Source: Sycobia sp. Sy_11
Lineage: Eukaryota > Arthropoda > Insecta > Hymenoptera > Epichrysomallidae
Direction of reading: 5' to 3'
Length of the DNA: 64,000 nt
Assembly (NCBI GenBank): GCA_018907035.1
Contig: JACCIC010000019.1
Location: forward strand, 726,501-790,500
Numbering within the stretch: the stretch's first letter is position 1; each line of letters begins with the position of its first letter. Of this stretch, positions 24,230-37,099 are shown one piece after another. Position numbers and translations under genes: made by a program. The notes beneath the pieces are model-generated. The model saw nothing but the letters and a program-made list of their open reading frames with translations. It ran no database searches and was not told the origin of the DNA.

Positions 24230-24764
24230 CAAATATCTATGAGTCGTGCTCTCTCTTTTTGTGAACACGCGATTCATTCCTGGTTCGCGTTCAATCGCCC
24301 CGACCTGGCAGAAAAATTCGGCCGTTGCTAATCTCGTTATCGGCTCATGAGTTGTCTAATTCTATTTTAAATTCACGACTCTTTCCTATGCCTCATTTGA
24401 ATTCATTGGACTATTTGTTATTTCCGTATTGATCTTGTATCGTTTTATCAAGTTTCCTGGACATTTCTACGTGCACACATACGCTACACAGTCTCGAGCT
24501 TATGTATATATTAAAAACATAGTTCGAAATTGTTCAGCTTTTTCTACGGATTGAATCGTGTTTTTTTTTATAGCGAAGCCAAAGCGTGTTAGTGACCAAA
24601 TATTCACATAAACTTTTTGTCTTACTCTACCGTTTATATACGTAGACTTGTGGACTACGTGTATGCGGATTAGGAAAAGCTTACTGTTGCAGGGAACCAG
24701 TTGTGTTACGGAGATTACAGATTTGAGCGTTGATCATTTTAGATCTCCCAATCCTCTCTCATGA

Positions 24765-24766
<2 letters not shown>
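24230..24766. other. No gene seen
   Basis: AT-rich single-copy-looking DNA without a supported feature. Confidence 0.45.
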
Positions 24767-24813
<47 letters not shown>

Positions 24814-24936
24814 CACAGATAGAGAGAGAGAGAGAGAGAGTAAGAGCGAAAGACAGGGACTAATTCCCTCAGACTGTCGAATATCTCGTGTATATTTATT
24901 TTGGCCGGTCTCTCGTGTGCCGTCGCGAAGTCAAAG

Positions 24937-24988
<52 letters not shown>

Positions 24989-25018
24989 ACACACACACAC
25001 ATACATATATATATATAT
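24767..25018. repeat. Microsatellite cluster: TA, GA, CA, CG, CA, TA
   Basis: (TA)n 24767-24811, (GA)n 24820-24840, (CA)n 24937-24972, (CG)n to 24986, (CA)n to 25000 and (TA)n 25003-25018. The CA/CG/CA block is an uninterrupted alternating purine-pyrimidine tract. Confidence 0.96.
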
Positions 25019-25341
25019 GTAGCACAATCAGTTGGAACAAAGCGGCGAGCCCCATTTAACAATGGGCGACCTAATAATCAAGTCCGTCGTCTCCTTGACG
25101 CGTCCCCGACGGCCACCAGCCGGAATTCCACGAAACGATCCGGACGAAAGTCCTCGAAGCTCCGCGAGCGATCCGACTTATTCGACGGGAGGACGCGCGG
25201 CTCCCCGGCAAATGATAAAAGGGACGCTAATCAGACGGACCGAGGGACGGTTGTGCAAGATATATATGTAGTGGCCTAAAAGTGAAGGCTTGGACTATAG
25301 ATACATATGTTTGCATGTATGTTTGTATGTATGCGTGAATG

Positions 25342-25345
<4 letters not shown>

Positions 25346-25400
<55 letters not shown>
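25346..25400. repeat. (TA)n microsatellite
   Basis: About 27 TA units preceded by degenerate TATG/TTTG repeats. Confidence 0.97.
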
Positions 25401-25402
<2 letters not shown>

Positions 25403-25540
25403 CAGAAGAGAATAAAGTACCCATCAGGACCGCCAAGTTGCACCTACGTCATTGAAACTGAGCATGTAGTGCTCGGTACAGGCAGTGTAGGGCCTGAAAA
25501 AGGGCACGTATACTGTTAAGACTCCACACTCTCCCTCGCG

Positions 25541-25562
25541 CTCTCTCTCTCTTTCTCTCTCA

Positions 25563-25613
<51 letters not shown>

Positions 25614-25848
25614 TCTCTTCGACATTGTTTCTCTCGTCTGCGATATTAATGATACACTCGCTTCCCTTCCACCCCACTTAGCTCTAACAAGTATACACGA
25701 TTTAGGGAGAGAGACGCAGTGAGCGAGGGTTCCGAACGCACCGCGCTTCTTATATATATATATATATATAGCTCGACACTATATAGCTCTCTGTTCCTGT
25801 TCCGTCTGCGATTATCTCTCTTTTTACTCTCCCTCTCTCTTCCTCTCA

Positions 25849-25880
<32 letters not shown>

Positions 25881-25989
25881 TACTCATTCACTCTCCCTCT
25901 CCAGAATAGAAAAATGTGCGGGCGCGAGACCTTGACCTACGTTTTATTCGACCTAGAACCAGTCACTCCAAATTCACAATGCTACGATC

Positions 25990-26039
<50 letters not shown>
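25541..26039. repeat. CT and TA array cluster
   Basis: CT-rich 25541-25619, (TA)n 25751-25770, CT-rich 25827-25880 and (TA)n 25992-26039, separated by ordinary sequence. Confidence 0.94.
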
Positions 26040-26040
<1 letters not shown>

Positions 26041-26272
26041 AACGTCTGCATAGCAAGTAAAAACGAGGCGGGGAGGAGCAGAAAAGGGTCGAGCCACCGT
26101 GCCTAGCGTCATAGTTTCCTATTGCATGCCATTACTTCTATACATTAGATTGGGGCGGGCAGGGAGTAGCGAAAAGGGGAGAACGTTGGACGCAGAACGC
26201 GTTGTCCGACACGATTATAACGCGTTTTTGGGACCCATGCTCGATATAGAAACGATATGCACACACACAGAC

Positions 26273-26292
26273 ACGCGCGCGCGCGCGCGCGC
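26273..26292. repeat. (CG)n run after a CA run
   Basis: Ten CG units directly after CACACACAGACA; alternating purine-pyrimidine. Confidence 0.9.
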
Positions 26293-26439
26293 CATACGAG
26301 TATATATATTTTTAGCTTTACTTCCTTCTCTCCTGTCGACAAGTATCCCGTGTGCGTGGAGAGAGATTTTGCGAGGATTTCGCGTGTACTTGGGGAAAAA
26401 AAAAACACAAACAGTACTAGCATCGAAAAAAAGACTAGA

Positions 26440-27533
26440 ATATATTTTGGAATAAAGCATAAATATTTAAGTTGAATTAGAATTAATCAAAAAATTCATT
26501 ACGAATTTAACTAATATCTAAGCTGTAAATCAGATGTATTTAATTTTGATGTAAAGAGAAAATCATGGAGCATATAAGATTATCCGATCTGAAATGTAAA
26601 AATTATGTATAATATTATGTCTAGAATAATGTCCATCGCTGTAGCACTTCATCGATTTTTCGTATATGATTATTAACGTTTTTTTTATCTTAATATGATT
26701 CAATAATTATTGACTGATTTACAAATTTTTCCTTTTAAGATTTAACAATGGTTAGTTTTAGTTATTGTACAAAAAAGCTTAAATAATTGTTATCATGAGG
26801 ACACGAATGTCCGTTACAAACTCTAGCTCAATGTATACTGCATATGAAAAATCGTGTAATTTCAATAATCGGAAAATTTGTAAAATATCAGTACGCAAAA
26901 ATATATAAAATAATCCCTAAATAATCCCTAAAATAATCCCTAAAATAATCCCTAAAATATAATCCCCATGAAAGCTGACTATATAAATACAAAAGGTAAA
27001 GTTTTAAATACCATCGTTATCACGTGTTATTGCATATTTTAGAATAAGACAAAGCTAATAAGTAGCACAATCGCTAAATTAAATAATAAGAAATGTTTTT
27101 TTATAACTATGTAAATGTTATTAAGAAATTATCTGGAAATATATATATATATGCATAATCAAAGATGTGAAAAACTTAAATCTCCCTGTTTCTATACACA
27201 TATGTTATTATACAAGTGACATTTTCAATTTATTAATCGATGCTTTATTTACTTATTATACTCGATAAAATAAATTTCTTGATAACTTTATTTTACATTA
27301 TCAATGGATTAATGACGCAGAGGATAAATCTAGTTTGCTAATGTTTCCAGCGCCATCCAAGTTCGTATTTCAGGTTATCACTCAAGACGTTCTATGTGTT
27401 ATGTATGGGGAATAATTACAGTACGACAGGAATAACTGAAAATGAAGAAATATGTGAAAAAAATCATCCCACAGATCTTTCGATTTTTTATGCAGTGTTC
27501 AGCGACCGTCATCTATCTTGTCATGCTCGTCAC

Positions 27534-27535
<2 letters not shown>
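26440..27535. other. AT-rich, no gene seen
   Basis: No supported gene. Contains the short repeat at 26911-26970. Confidence 0.45.
26911..26970. repeat. 11-13 bp tandem repeat, TAATCCCTAAA type
   Basis: Four units of TAATCCCTAAA plus zero to two extra bases, then a partial fifth. It contains CCCTAA but lies interstitially and differs from the simple insect telomere repeat CCTAA. Confidence 0.85.
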
Positions 27536-27590
<55 letters not shown>

Positions 27591-27657
27591 ATAAACCTAC
27601 GTATATAAAACAGCGCGATAAGCGTGTATGTGTGCATCCCTACGCATATACGCGCGT

Positions 27658-27705
<48 letters not shown>
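27536..27705. repeat. (CA)n and (CT)n arrays
   Basis: (CA)n 27536-27586 and (CT)n 27660-27705. Confidence 0.96.
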
Positions 27706-27708
<3 letters not shown>

Positions 27709-28060
27709 CTGTCAGTCAGTCTCGGTCTTTCTTTTATCTCTGATGCACCGTCACTAGTAGCACGCTTCATCATGGACATTATTGTATTCACATCCATATG
27801 TATATATGCGCTAGATATACATGTGTATGTATATTATGATGGTATATATATAAGCTCCAGCCAAGAAGCGGGATGTGCGGGGGCTGATCAATAAAAGCGA
27901 CGAGCAATCTCCTCCCCCTCTCTCTCCCTGTGTCACGCTGCTGCACGCGCATCGCGAGTTCACGGGCCGCATCCAAGGACAAGGCCACGTGATAGCGCGC
28001 ATGCGTAGTGCTACTCCCGTGTATGCATTTTATAAACGGTCGCGATACGAACGGATTATA

Positions 28061-28242
28061 TATATATATATATATATGCGAAATGGACGATGCTCGCGCA
28101 GCAGGGCTGGCGAAGCTGAAGGAGGCCCCTCTAATGTTTCTGCATGCGGGTGTTTTAAGGTTATATAAAGCTGTTATGTATGATGAATTTGAACTGTCCG
28201 AAACGCTCCTCGAATAGCTCACTATAGTGCGTAGTGCGTGAA

Positions 28243-28279
<37 letters not shown>
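28061..28279. repeat. Short (TA)n and (GA)n arrays
   Basis: (TA)n 28061-28076 and (GA)n 28249-28279. Confidence 0.92.
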
Positions 28280-28282
<3 letters not shown>

Positions 28283-28289
28283 GATCAAT

Positions 28290-29524
28290 AAAAAGAATTA
28301 TTGAAAATCATAATTGTATGGTATTTATAAAATTAGAATTATTAAGTTAACCTTGTTCATTATATACATTGTGTATATTAACTTATATCGAAGATTCAAA
28401 TACTCAGTTAGAAATATGAAAACATCTTTAATATTTTGAAATTCTCGTTTCATGGTTAGTAATTTAGTTGCTGGTGTTAGCCCTTTTTGCCGTATACTTT
28501 AAAAAGAAACTAGCAACGAAGTTTTACTCTGACGCATGTTTACACTGATTATTACTCAAGATTAGTGGCATTCGTAAAAATTATAGATTTTACGTCGTGC
28601 GCGTGTATTAAACATTTAGTTTAAAGTAGTTTTAAAGAAAAAATATTGATATTTTTCCCGGTAAATAATCATATCGTTTTGTTCATTCGTTGAAATTGGA
28701 AAAAAGCGCAATGATTGTTAATTTTGAAATTCGGTAATAAATAAAACTCGCTTTCCCCCCAACATCCGTCCCGTGGTTGGTTTATACAGTATTGAACGAT
28801 TTATAGATGACGCTTACATGCCGATCACTTTGCTTAATCAAACAATTCCGATTGTTACAGATCATAATGCGCCGGATTAACGCGAAAATTCAAAAATTCA
28901 TCAGAGTAATTTCTAGAACTCGTTGCTTTGCACGCGAAGACAATTTACAGAGTTCGTAGCGATGTCGCTTTTTCAGAAAATTTCGGACATTCTTCTTTTC
29001 TTTTCCCTCTTGATATTTCATCGGCGCTAATCGAATTTCCGTGCTTCTCCTACTTGCGCGCTCATATATACCCATCAAGAATCCTCCCGAGCATTTAATA
29101 TTTGATCGAAAAATGATCTTTGCTTATAATAAAGTTTGGGCTTTCGGTTATAGTAGATTGTCTCAAAAATTCGACCTCGGCCGAAACTTCGAAAATTATG
29201 CTCTCAGATTGAGACGGACGTGCTCAACGAAAATTCTCACATACGCGCGCGTGCCCGAGCGTAAGGGCCAGCTCATACATATCTGTATCGCGAAGTACGA
29301 AGTATATAGAAAAAGTTTTGGGGGTCAAAGTGACGAGAGGACATTTGGAAGGTCACGCGCCCGGCCGCATTCATTTTCAACACGTCCCGAAGAAGTTGCG
29401 ATTATTACGGCGAAAATGACTTGGATGAAAATTATATAGAAGTAAACCGTATTATTAATGCGCTCCAGTTCGAGCTCGGCAGCGATTGGCAAGATTAATC
29501 GATCTCGTTACTTAACGTATGATA

Positions 29525-29527
<3 letters not shown>
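28290..29527. other. No gene supported
   Basis: A 132-codon + frame at 29041-29439 begins at a non-ATG codon. It has ordinary residue use but no recognisable domain or splice context, so I leave it uncalled. Confidence 0.4.

Positions 29528-29574
<47 letters not shown>
29528..29574. repeat. (TA)n microsatellite
   Basis: About 23 uninterrupted TA units. Confidence 0.97.
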
Positions 29575-29578
<4 letters not shown>

Positions 29579-29579
29579 T

Positions 29580-30288
29580 TAGCCGAGTCAGATTTGATGT
29601 GGCCCCCCTGGTTAATAACGTATACAGATTTCTTCTATGCGGGCGTGACATATCGTACACGATCTGAATTGTGTATGGATTTCCTTCGGTTGTAAGATTA
29701 ATCTAGAAAAATTCGGCTTATTTTTATTACTATTGATGCAAATGAATACATTTACATACACGCAAATACATCACATTCGCACACATACACATGTGTAGTT
29801 CGAAAAGTATTTTATCCTACAAAATATAACATTTATTACTTTAAATGGCCTCGATTAAAGCTAAGTAATTATTTCATCTTATTTTTACTATTCTTATTCT
29901 ATTGCTAAGCCAAATTTATTTATTTCGATAATCTCAAAAAGTATTCATTCGTGCAAAAAACAGTCAATGTGATTGTTGATTAATTTTTATCAAAAAAAAA
30001 TTTATATTTTTAACTCAAAAATAGCTTTTAATTGATTTTAATAACAGAAATATTGATTTCTTTTTAAATTAAATTCAAGAATGTTTGATAACTGTAATAA
30101 AAGTCTTATAAGGATATTTGAATTAATTATGTAATTTTTACAACCCTATAATAATGAATCTTTATTTTACAATCTTATCATAATGAATGTTAATTTTGAA
30201 GAACAATTGTATAACTATATGAATTATCGGAATACATCAATAAGCGACAGGAATTCCAATCAATTACAATTTATCAGTGATATAATAA

Positions 30289-30324
<36 letters not shown>

Positions 30325-31540
30325 AAATCGGTGTGGTATAACACAATAGTTAGACGCTTTAAGATAAAATAATGCCATTCAGCATAGGTGTTTACAATTT
30401 TACAGTCATCAATTACGATAACTAGCGTTTTTTTTTTTTATAAATTACTATGTAATATGGGAAACTTAATATTCAAAGCAAACTTGACCTTAAAGTTTTA
30501 CCACACTGCAAAGCACTGTATTCGTGTATGATTAAAAATATCAAATATCCATCTGACGACTAAAATCGTTTTGGCTTCGTCGAGTTGTTGAAGAATGCAA
30601 AGCGAAGATGGAACGTCGAAGCAGCATCGTTGGTCGAACAAACAAAAAAAAAAAAAAACAAAAAACACGTTAACGGATTGAGATTGGACGGTTTAGGCAC
30701 AACTCCTCGGTTTTATCAAAATTAACATTCACGATTCGTGAACGAGGGCAGCGTCGATCGTTACTTAACGTTGTGTTTCTTATTTACGACGAATTGAAGA
30801 AAAAAATTTTCGATATCCTTCTAGCGCGCTCTATTAGGGCATCGTAGCTTCTTATTTCAAAATCACAGCGTAATTGTTTGTAGGTTACACTGATTATTGT
30901 CAAATTATTTGAACGAATTCTACAAAACCAAAAAGAAAAAAAAAAGAAAAAAGTCTTTTTTTACTAAGGTCGCAACGAACCATCGAGATATACGGCTATA
31001 TTTTTATATTTGCAACAAAATCACGAAAAGATAAAAAACAAGAACAACAACAACAATCAAAAGAACGACAATAATAATGATAAGCTGTGTCTCGAATCGA
31101 ATGTTACGATCTTTCGACATATATATATACATAGAATATAATAATGGTGTCTAATATATGATAATAAGGGCGGAAAGTTGGCGCGCACATACAGTATTTC
31201 GTATGCGACGTATCCGCGTGCTCGCTGGATCTCCAAGCTTTTATGTGGGCCACGCTGCATGGTAGGCGCGCAGCGGCGACGGGCCCCCAACTTCTCTACC
31301 CGCGGAGCTTTTCTCTTTCACATATACTTTCTCGCTGATGCTTTTTATAACGCTCACGGCGCATAGCATATACGTGTGAATGTATAAAGATATATATATA
31401 TATAAGAGAATTTTGCCTCTCTCTCTCTCTCTCACTCTGTCTCTATCTGCGTTTGAGAGAAAGTTAGAATATTATACTATTTTATTTGGGATTTCGCGCA
31501 TGCGTATCTGTAACACTACGAGATTTTCATGTGAGTCTAT
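29580..31540. other. AT-rich, no gene seen
   Basis: AT-rich with the tetranucleotide array at 30288-30327 and poly-A tracts near 30644, 30930 and 31080. No supported gene. Confidence 0.45.
30288..30327. repeat. (GAAA)n microsatellite
   Basis: About ten GAAA units. Confidence 0.95.
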
Positions 31541-31541
31541 G

Positions 31542-31545
<4 letters not shown>

Positions 31546-31597
<52 letters not shown>
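31546..31597. repeat. (TA)n microsatellite
   Basis: About 26 uninterrupted TA units. Confidence 0.97.
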
Positions 31598-31599
<2 letters not shown>

Positions 31600-32678
31600 T
31601 AATTGTATTATTCGTTAATATTATTATCCTTCATTGGCAATGTATAGGCTTGATTGAATGTCGTTTTAATAATGTACCTCGGGATAAATATATTAATAAT
31701 AATTGGATAGAGAGAAATGACGATTGCTCGCGGAATGTAATCTAGATGGCATTATTATATACATGAATTTCATACAGAGAAAGTTATACGTTATACGGTC
31801 TGAGGAGGGCAGAATGCAATGAAAAGCTATAGAGTTTATTGCTGGAAAGCGTTGAGAGTTTTTTTTTTCTCGAAAATTAGATTCTTTCATTGTATCTATA
31901 TGGGACTATTAATAATGTATTATTGATTAAAAGTATATTTCAATCAACCTGTCAGCGATAAACTGAGAGATAAACAGACGAGTGAAAGCAGTTAAATAAC
32001 TATACGATAGACTGGATAGAAAAGGCAATTTAATTGTTAAAATGGACTCTTTTGAATATAAATATGATAAAAATTTACAGTACGTAGTATTACTTATAGA
32101 AAATATTGATGGAATTCATTCGATTTACCCAAGCTTGCTGCAAATTTAAAATATACAATCATTGATATATGATTGCAATGAAAAGAACATTATACATTTT
32201 TCAAGTCCAATACGCTCTTTTGCGAATAATGTTTTTGTTACTTTAAAATTTTAAAACATTAATTTTTTTTCCATTATTTCATTCTTCTTCTTTTTAGAAT
32301 TGAAATACATTTATATTCGATAGATCGATTTTCCAGGTCTCCGTGAAAAGCCTCGTATCGGAATCTCATCGTTTATATTATTAATATAATAGAAATGTCG
32401 GCCTATATGTACAGACGAAAGTAAAATGTCCCTCCTGACCTTGTGCGTTATTTTCTTTTTTCCCCTTTTCCCTTCGCTCGCTTTATGATTAGTTTTCCAG
32501 GTTTGATCGCGCGAGCCATAAACCCTCGTCTGTGTCAACAAACTTTTACCATCGCGCTAATGTTATCCGAGGGAAATAGCGCTTGCAAGTCGTGTGAACT
32601 TTTCCTCTTCTCGCCCACGAACGGTATTTTATTTTACAAAAGCATATATAATGATACACGTTTCTTCGGCTATATTAC

Positions 32679-32680
<2 letters not shown>
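31600..32680. other. No gene seen
   Basis: AT-rich with no supported feature. Confidence 0.45.
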
Positions 32681-32738
<58 letters not shown>

Positions 32739-32821
32739 ATATACACAATCTAAATACGATTTTAAAACTTTTCGAGAGGTATCAGTCATCTATATATACA
32801 TACACACACACATATATATAC

Positions 32822-32869
<48 letters not shown>
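32681..32869. repeat. Two (TA)n arrays with (TG)n
   Basis: (TA)n 32681-32724 passing into (TG)n to 32738, and (TA)n 32824-32869. Confidence 0.96.
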
Positions 32870-32871
<2 letters not shown>

Positions 32872-33009
32872 AAAAGATTGTAATTTTCCTGCTCAGCTCC
32901 TGTTTAACACCCCAACCGCCCCCTTTTCAACCCCTCTCCTCGCGCCGCATACGAATAGTGGTCGAAAGTGCGATGACTCCAAAACCTTGAATAAGGATAG
33001 GGGGATCTA

Positions 33010-33069
33010 GTGTGTGTGTGTGTGCGTGTGTGTGTGTGTGTCACGCGTTCACGCGCGCGCGCGCGCGCT
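33010..33069. repeat. (TG)n and (CG)n tract
   Basis: (TG)n with one C at 33010-33041, then (CG)n 33052-33069. Confidence 0.94.
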
Positions 33070-33480
33070 TACGTATACGTGTATAATCGCGTCGCTCGAC
33101 GACCGCACGTGCGCGGTCGCCGGTGCAGCTTGCTCTCGCGCGGTTCGCGGCGTATTCTTTTTTTTTTTTTTTTTTTTTGTTCTTTCTTTTTTTTCCCCCG
33201 GTTTCGCGGCTCACACGCTCCCGGCCAAGTGTCGCGATGCGCCGAAGTTTTAGAATTTCAAGCCGTGGAAATTCGATCGGTTCGTGCGCGGCGATACGCG
33301 TTTGGCGCGCGCTCGGATTTATTAACTCGAGCTCTTTGAGCGCGATCGTGGAAAATGGCCTCGGTCCCCGTGGCTTCGCGGTCAAGGCCGGCATAAGTTA
33401 ACCGCCTCCCGGGCGGCCGGAGGTCGGATCTCCGACCTACGCATCGGATCTCTCGGTTATTTAATTTTCCGGAGAATATC
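33070..33480. promoter_or_regulatory. CpG-rich island with T-rich tract
   Basis: CpG-dense with a T run at about 33158-33195. Frames are open on both strands and no exon is supported. Confidence 0.25.
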
Positions 33481-33499
33481 CACCCCCATCGATTGTCGG

Positions 33500-34435
33500 G
33501 CACATCGACTCTGATCAAAGTTATAAATATCGTTCAAAAAAAAAAAAAAAAACAAAACAAAAACAAAAACAAAAAATTGTTTCATCCACAGACTCGTAGC
33601 GATTCTATCGATTGTACGCATGTGCTAAGTATGACTTATACTTCATTAGCAGTGATTTATCCACCGATTGCCGAAAACACGGCCCGCGCCACTTGTCGGC
33701 ATTATCACGCGCACGACGGATCCTCGTCAAACTCATAATCCACGGCTTCGGCCGATTTAAGCCCTCCCTCGGATCCGATATAATTGCTGGCTTAGTCTTA
33801 ATGTATGTGTCAACTGTGACGATAATGACGGAGAATGTCACGATTGGAGTTTTTAACAATGATACAGCATATCTGTACGGAAATCCAACGATTGTTAAAA
33901 ATTAAGAGACAAAAATGTGACTTTAACAACTAATAAAATCTTCTTATGTATATTGCCTTTATCAAGCGAGCATTTTCCAATATTCGTGAGAATTATCTTT
34001 CAAAAAGAAAAAGATAACTAGAGCAAATTTTTATTCTTAACCTATGTGACATACGTACATGTGAGAGACGGTATTAAAAGTCAAACAAAATAGTAAAAAA
34101 TTATTTAACGAGCATTTAAAACGACGCGCTCACTCGACCGCAAATACGTGGATGCGAATTCCAATAACAACAGTAACGAAATAAATTGAAAAAAAAAAAG
34201 TAAAAAATCACAGATCTCCGAGGGCCGAAAGCGATAAATTGCCACATCAGCGCCGCGCATTGTAAGAACAACTGTGTATATATATATATATATATTATGG
34301 CTAATTATCCGACGCCCGGTTAAAAGGGCGTGGGGATTGGCAAAAAGCGCACAAACCGCGGACAAAGTACGCAACAACGACGAATATGCATCAATTCGAA
34401 AATTCGCCCCGCGAACCGTCTCGAGCGCGTCCTGC
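33500..34435. other. No gene seen; A-rich tract
   Basis: An (AAAAC)n-type tract lies at 33537-33577 and a short (TA)n at 34276-34295. A 97-codon + frame at 33612-33905 overlaps minus-strand frames and has no family resemblance. Confidence 0.4.
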
Positions 34436-35160
34436 TGAATTTGTCCCGCGCGGAGGCAATGGGATGGGGGGGGGGCGGGGGGTGAGGAGACCGCGAGCGG
34501 TGAAGGTGACGCTCTCGCGCGCACGTGCCTCATTACCGCTCCGAAGGCTGAGTATATAATATATGCAATCTACGCGTGTGTTTAGCCGTGCTGCGTCCAG
34601 GGGCGCTCGATATTTTTTTTGCCGCGCGTTAAAGCGTCGCCTGCTGTATATACGCGCGCGCGCGCGCGCACGCACGCCGAGTGCCGTATACGCGCGGCCG
34701 CGTTCGCGCACGAGTCGAGCGCGTTCCCGCTTCGCCAATCGGCGATCGAATATTTATGCATAATGAAGATGCGCGCGGTCGCGTATGTGACCCGGGCGAC
34801 TCGCTTGCAATGACTCTTGTTGCATAAGAGGCTCGGGGCGGTCCCGGGTCGCCGAGTGCGCGACAGGTGTCTCGCGGGCAGGTATATATGTGCACATATG
34901 TATGTACATATGTGTGTGTGCGCGCGCGCGCGTGCATAATTAATACACCTGTAGTCTTCCGGCGCTAAGACTATTTTACGATTACATGTGTGTGTGTGTG
35001 TGTGCGTGCGCGCGCGTATATGTGGGTGTACTGTGTCGGAGTACATAATTACAACGCGGACATAAGCGAGAAAATTATTCATTTTTTCTCGGTTTCGTTC
35101 AATGGATCGCGGATTATAAGCTCGCCCTGTCGTCTGTTTTGACGAGCGCATCGTGCGGGA
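34436..35160. promoter_or_regulatory. CpG-rich island with (CG)n and (TG)n runs
   Basis: G run at about 34466-34482 and alternating CG/GT tracts at 34652-34670, 34913-34932 and 34985-35015. No exon supported. Confidence 0.25.
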
Positions 35161-35164
35161 ATGC

Positions 35165-36610
35165 GATATATCGCGGATCCCCGAGTGTTGTAGCGACTAG
35201 CCGTTGAACGTCCCTCGACCATGATCAAATGTTCCCAAAAGATTTTGTTGAAAAAAAAAAAAAAAACTGAAATTTCTTTTGTCTGAAGATTCGTTTGTCT
35301 TGCGATATAGTTGCTCTTTAGATTTTTCGATTATCACACCCTTCTCGTATTGAATTTCAGTCGATTCAGTCGCATAATACAGATCTGCAAACGCTTTAAG
35401 ATGGTCGCAAAGAGTTCGTGACGTTTCCTAGTAAAATGACGTAATATTTTGCAATTTTCGTCACGAATCTTCGTCTCGCACAAATTGTAACGGTGTAATT
35501 ATTTTTTCCGTCTGCTGACAGCTAACTTGTTTGACAGTGTTTGGCCATTGGCAATGCTTCGGAAAATTGCTGAGTCGAAAAAAATCTTTGTATTATGACC
35601 GTCAATTTCCTATAATAGCAGCTATAATTCATCAATCACTATAAATCTATTTAGCGTATCAAAATAAATATCTTGAAATGGCCATTATTAGCAGTCCAAT
35701 TCCAGTTATAATCATCGTTTTATACGTTGGCAGACATTTTTAAAACTCGCTTGGTGATGCTCATACACGTACATTCGAATTTTACAACTCAGAAAAAGTA
35801 ATAAAGTTGCGATCACGTTCCATATTCTTACCACACGTCTATTTTCGTTTTAAAATTAGAGGGTGGGGGGTTTGAACCTATAGATAGTGAAACGTATCGA
35901 AGAGTGTATATATATATACAGGAAAAGAGATAGGTGTAGTATACGTATTATCGGACGGCAGCATACAAGCGCATTCACATCGGCCTTGGGATGTGCGGCG
36001 CGATGCCCGGCGTCATATTGGAATCGCTGGCTCACAGTCAGTGGGTCACTTATAATTCGTCGGTCTTCCCAAGTTTCTTATTATCATCATTATCATCATC
36101 GATATTTCGGTCGGTGTCTTCCGGAATTTTATTTTAGCCTTGTCACTTCCGAAACCGCAGGAGCGCGAGTTCTTCGCCGTATATATACACACTAAAAATT
36201 TTCATTACACCGTGAACATATTAGTAATACGCACAGTTACACGCGCACACAAAGAAGAAAACTGCTCGGCTTGCATTTCGCAAAGCGGTGGCTTGCACGC
36301 ACACATATTTCACATATATTGTCGCACATATATATATATATATATAAACGAATGATTTTGCACAATGCAACCGAGTTTTTAATAAGACCGCGCGGTGTCG
36401 TGCAGCGCAACATTACATATACACTTATATGTATATTGTGTATATGTAACGATTTTTTCGCGAATATGTTTTCAAAACGAGGAAATGATATAATAATTTA
36501 TTTCTCGTATTTTTTTTTTGTTTGTTAAACATTACACGTCACGAATGATATATTTGTCCCTGAGCATGTTTGTTTCGAATAATGAAAAAAAAGCAATATA
36601 TATACATATT
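35165..36610. other. No gene supported
   Basis: Mixed composition. The 102-codon + frame at 35887-36195 has no domain I recognise. Confidence 0.4.

Positions 36611-36636
<26 letters not shown>
36611..36636. repeat. (GA)n microsatellite
   Basis: Thirteen GA units. Confidence 0.94.
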
Positions 36637-36643
<7 letters not shown>

Positions 36644-37014
36644 AGGAGAAGGAAATGTATATAAAATGTGACGCGGAAAAGAAACGTGCGGGCCGATGCT
36701 AATTGAACGATGTTTTGCCTAATGTCGCAATTTGATTAAATGACTTGATGTCAAAGCAATGTCGGGATTCGTTTTGACATCGTGATTATAAAGCAATATA
36801 CACAATTATAACTATCGAGGAACATCGCGAGAAAAAAAAGTACGTTAGAAAAGCTCCTTAATACGCATTTACAAATATCGGCCAAAACGCATCGCGTAAT
36901 TTGAAGAAAAAAAATTCTGCTAATAGGGTGCTTTCTAGATGCGCGTATGATTCGACACCCGATTGAAACGTAGGCGAGGCTAAAGCATTCGTACGACGAT
37001 CATCTGCTTCCTAC

Positions 37015-37015
<1 letters not shown>

Positions 37016-37055
<40 letters not shown>

Positions 37056-37064
37056 ACGTGCTGC

Positions 37065-37095
<31 letters not shown>
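37016..37095. repeat. (TA)n and (GT)n arrays
   Basis: (TA)n 37016-37053 and (GT)n 37066-37095. Confidence 0.96.
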
Positions 37096-37099
37096 ACAA

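Noticed and set aside
26911..26970. CCCTAA-containing repeat as a telomere remnant
   Set aside because: The unit is 11-13 bp with an AT-rich insert, lies interstitially and does not match the simple CCTAA array of insects.
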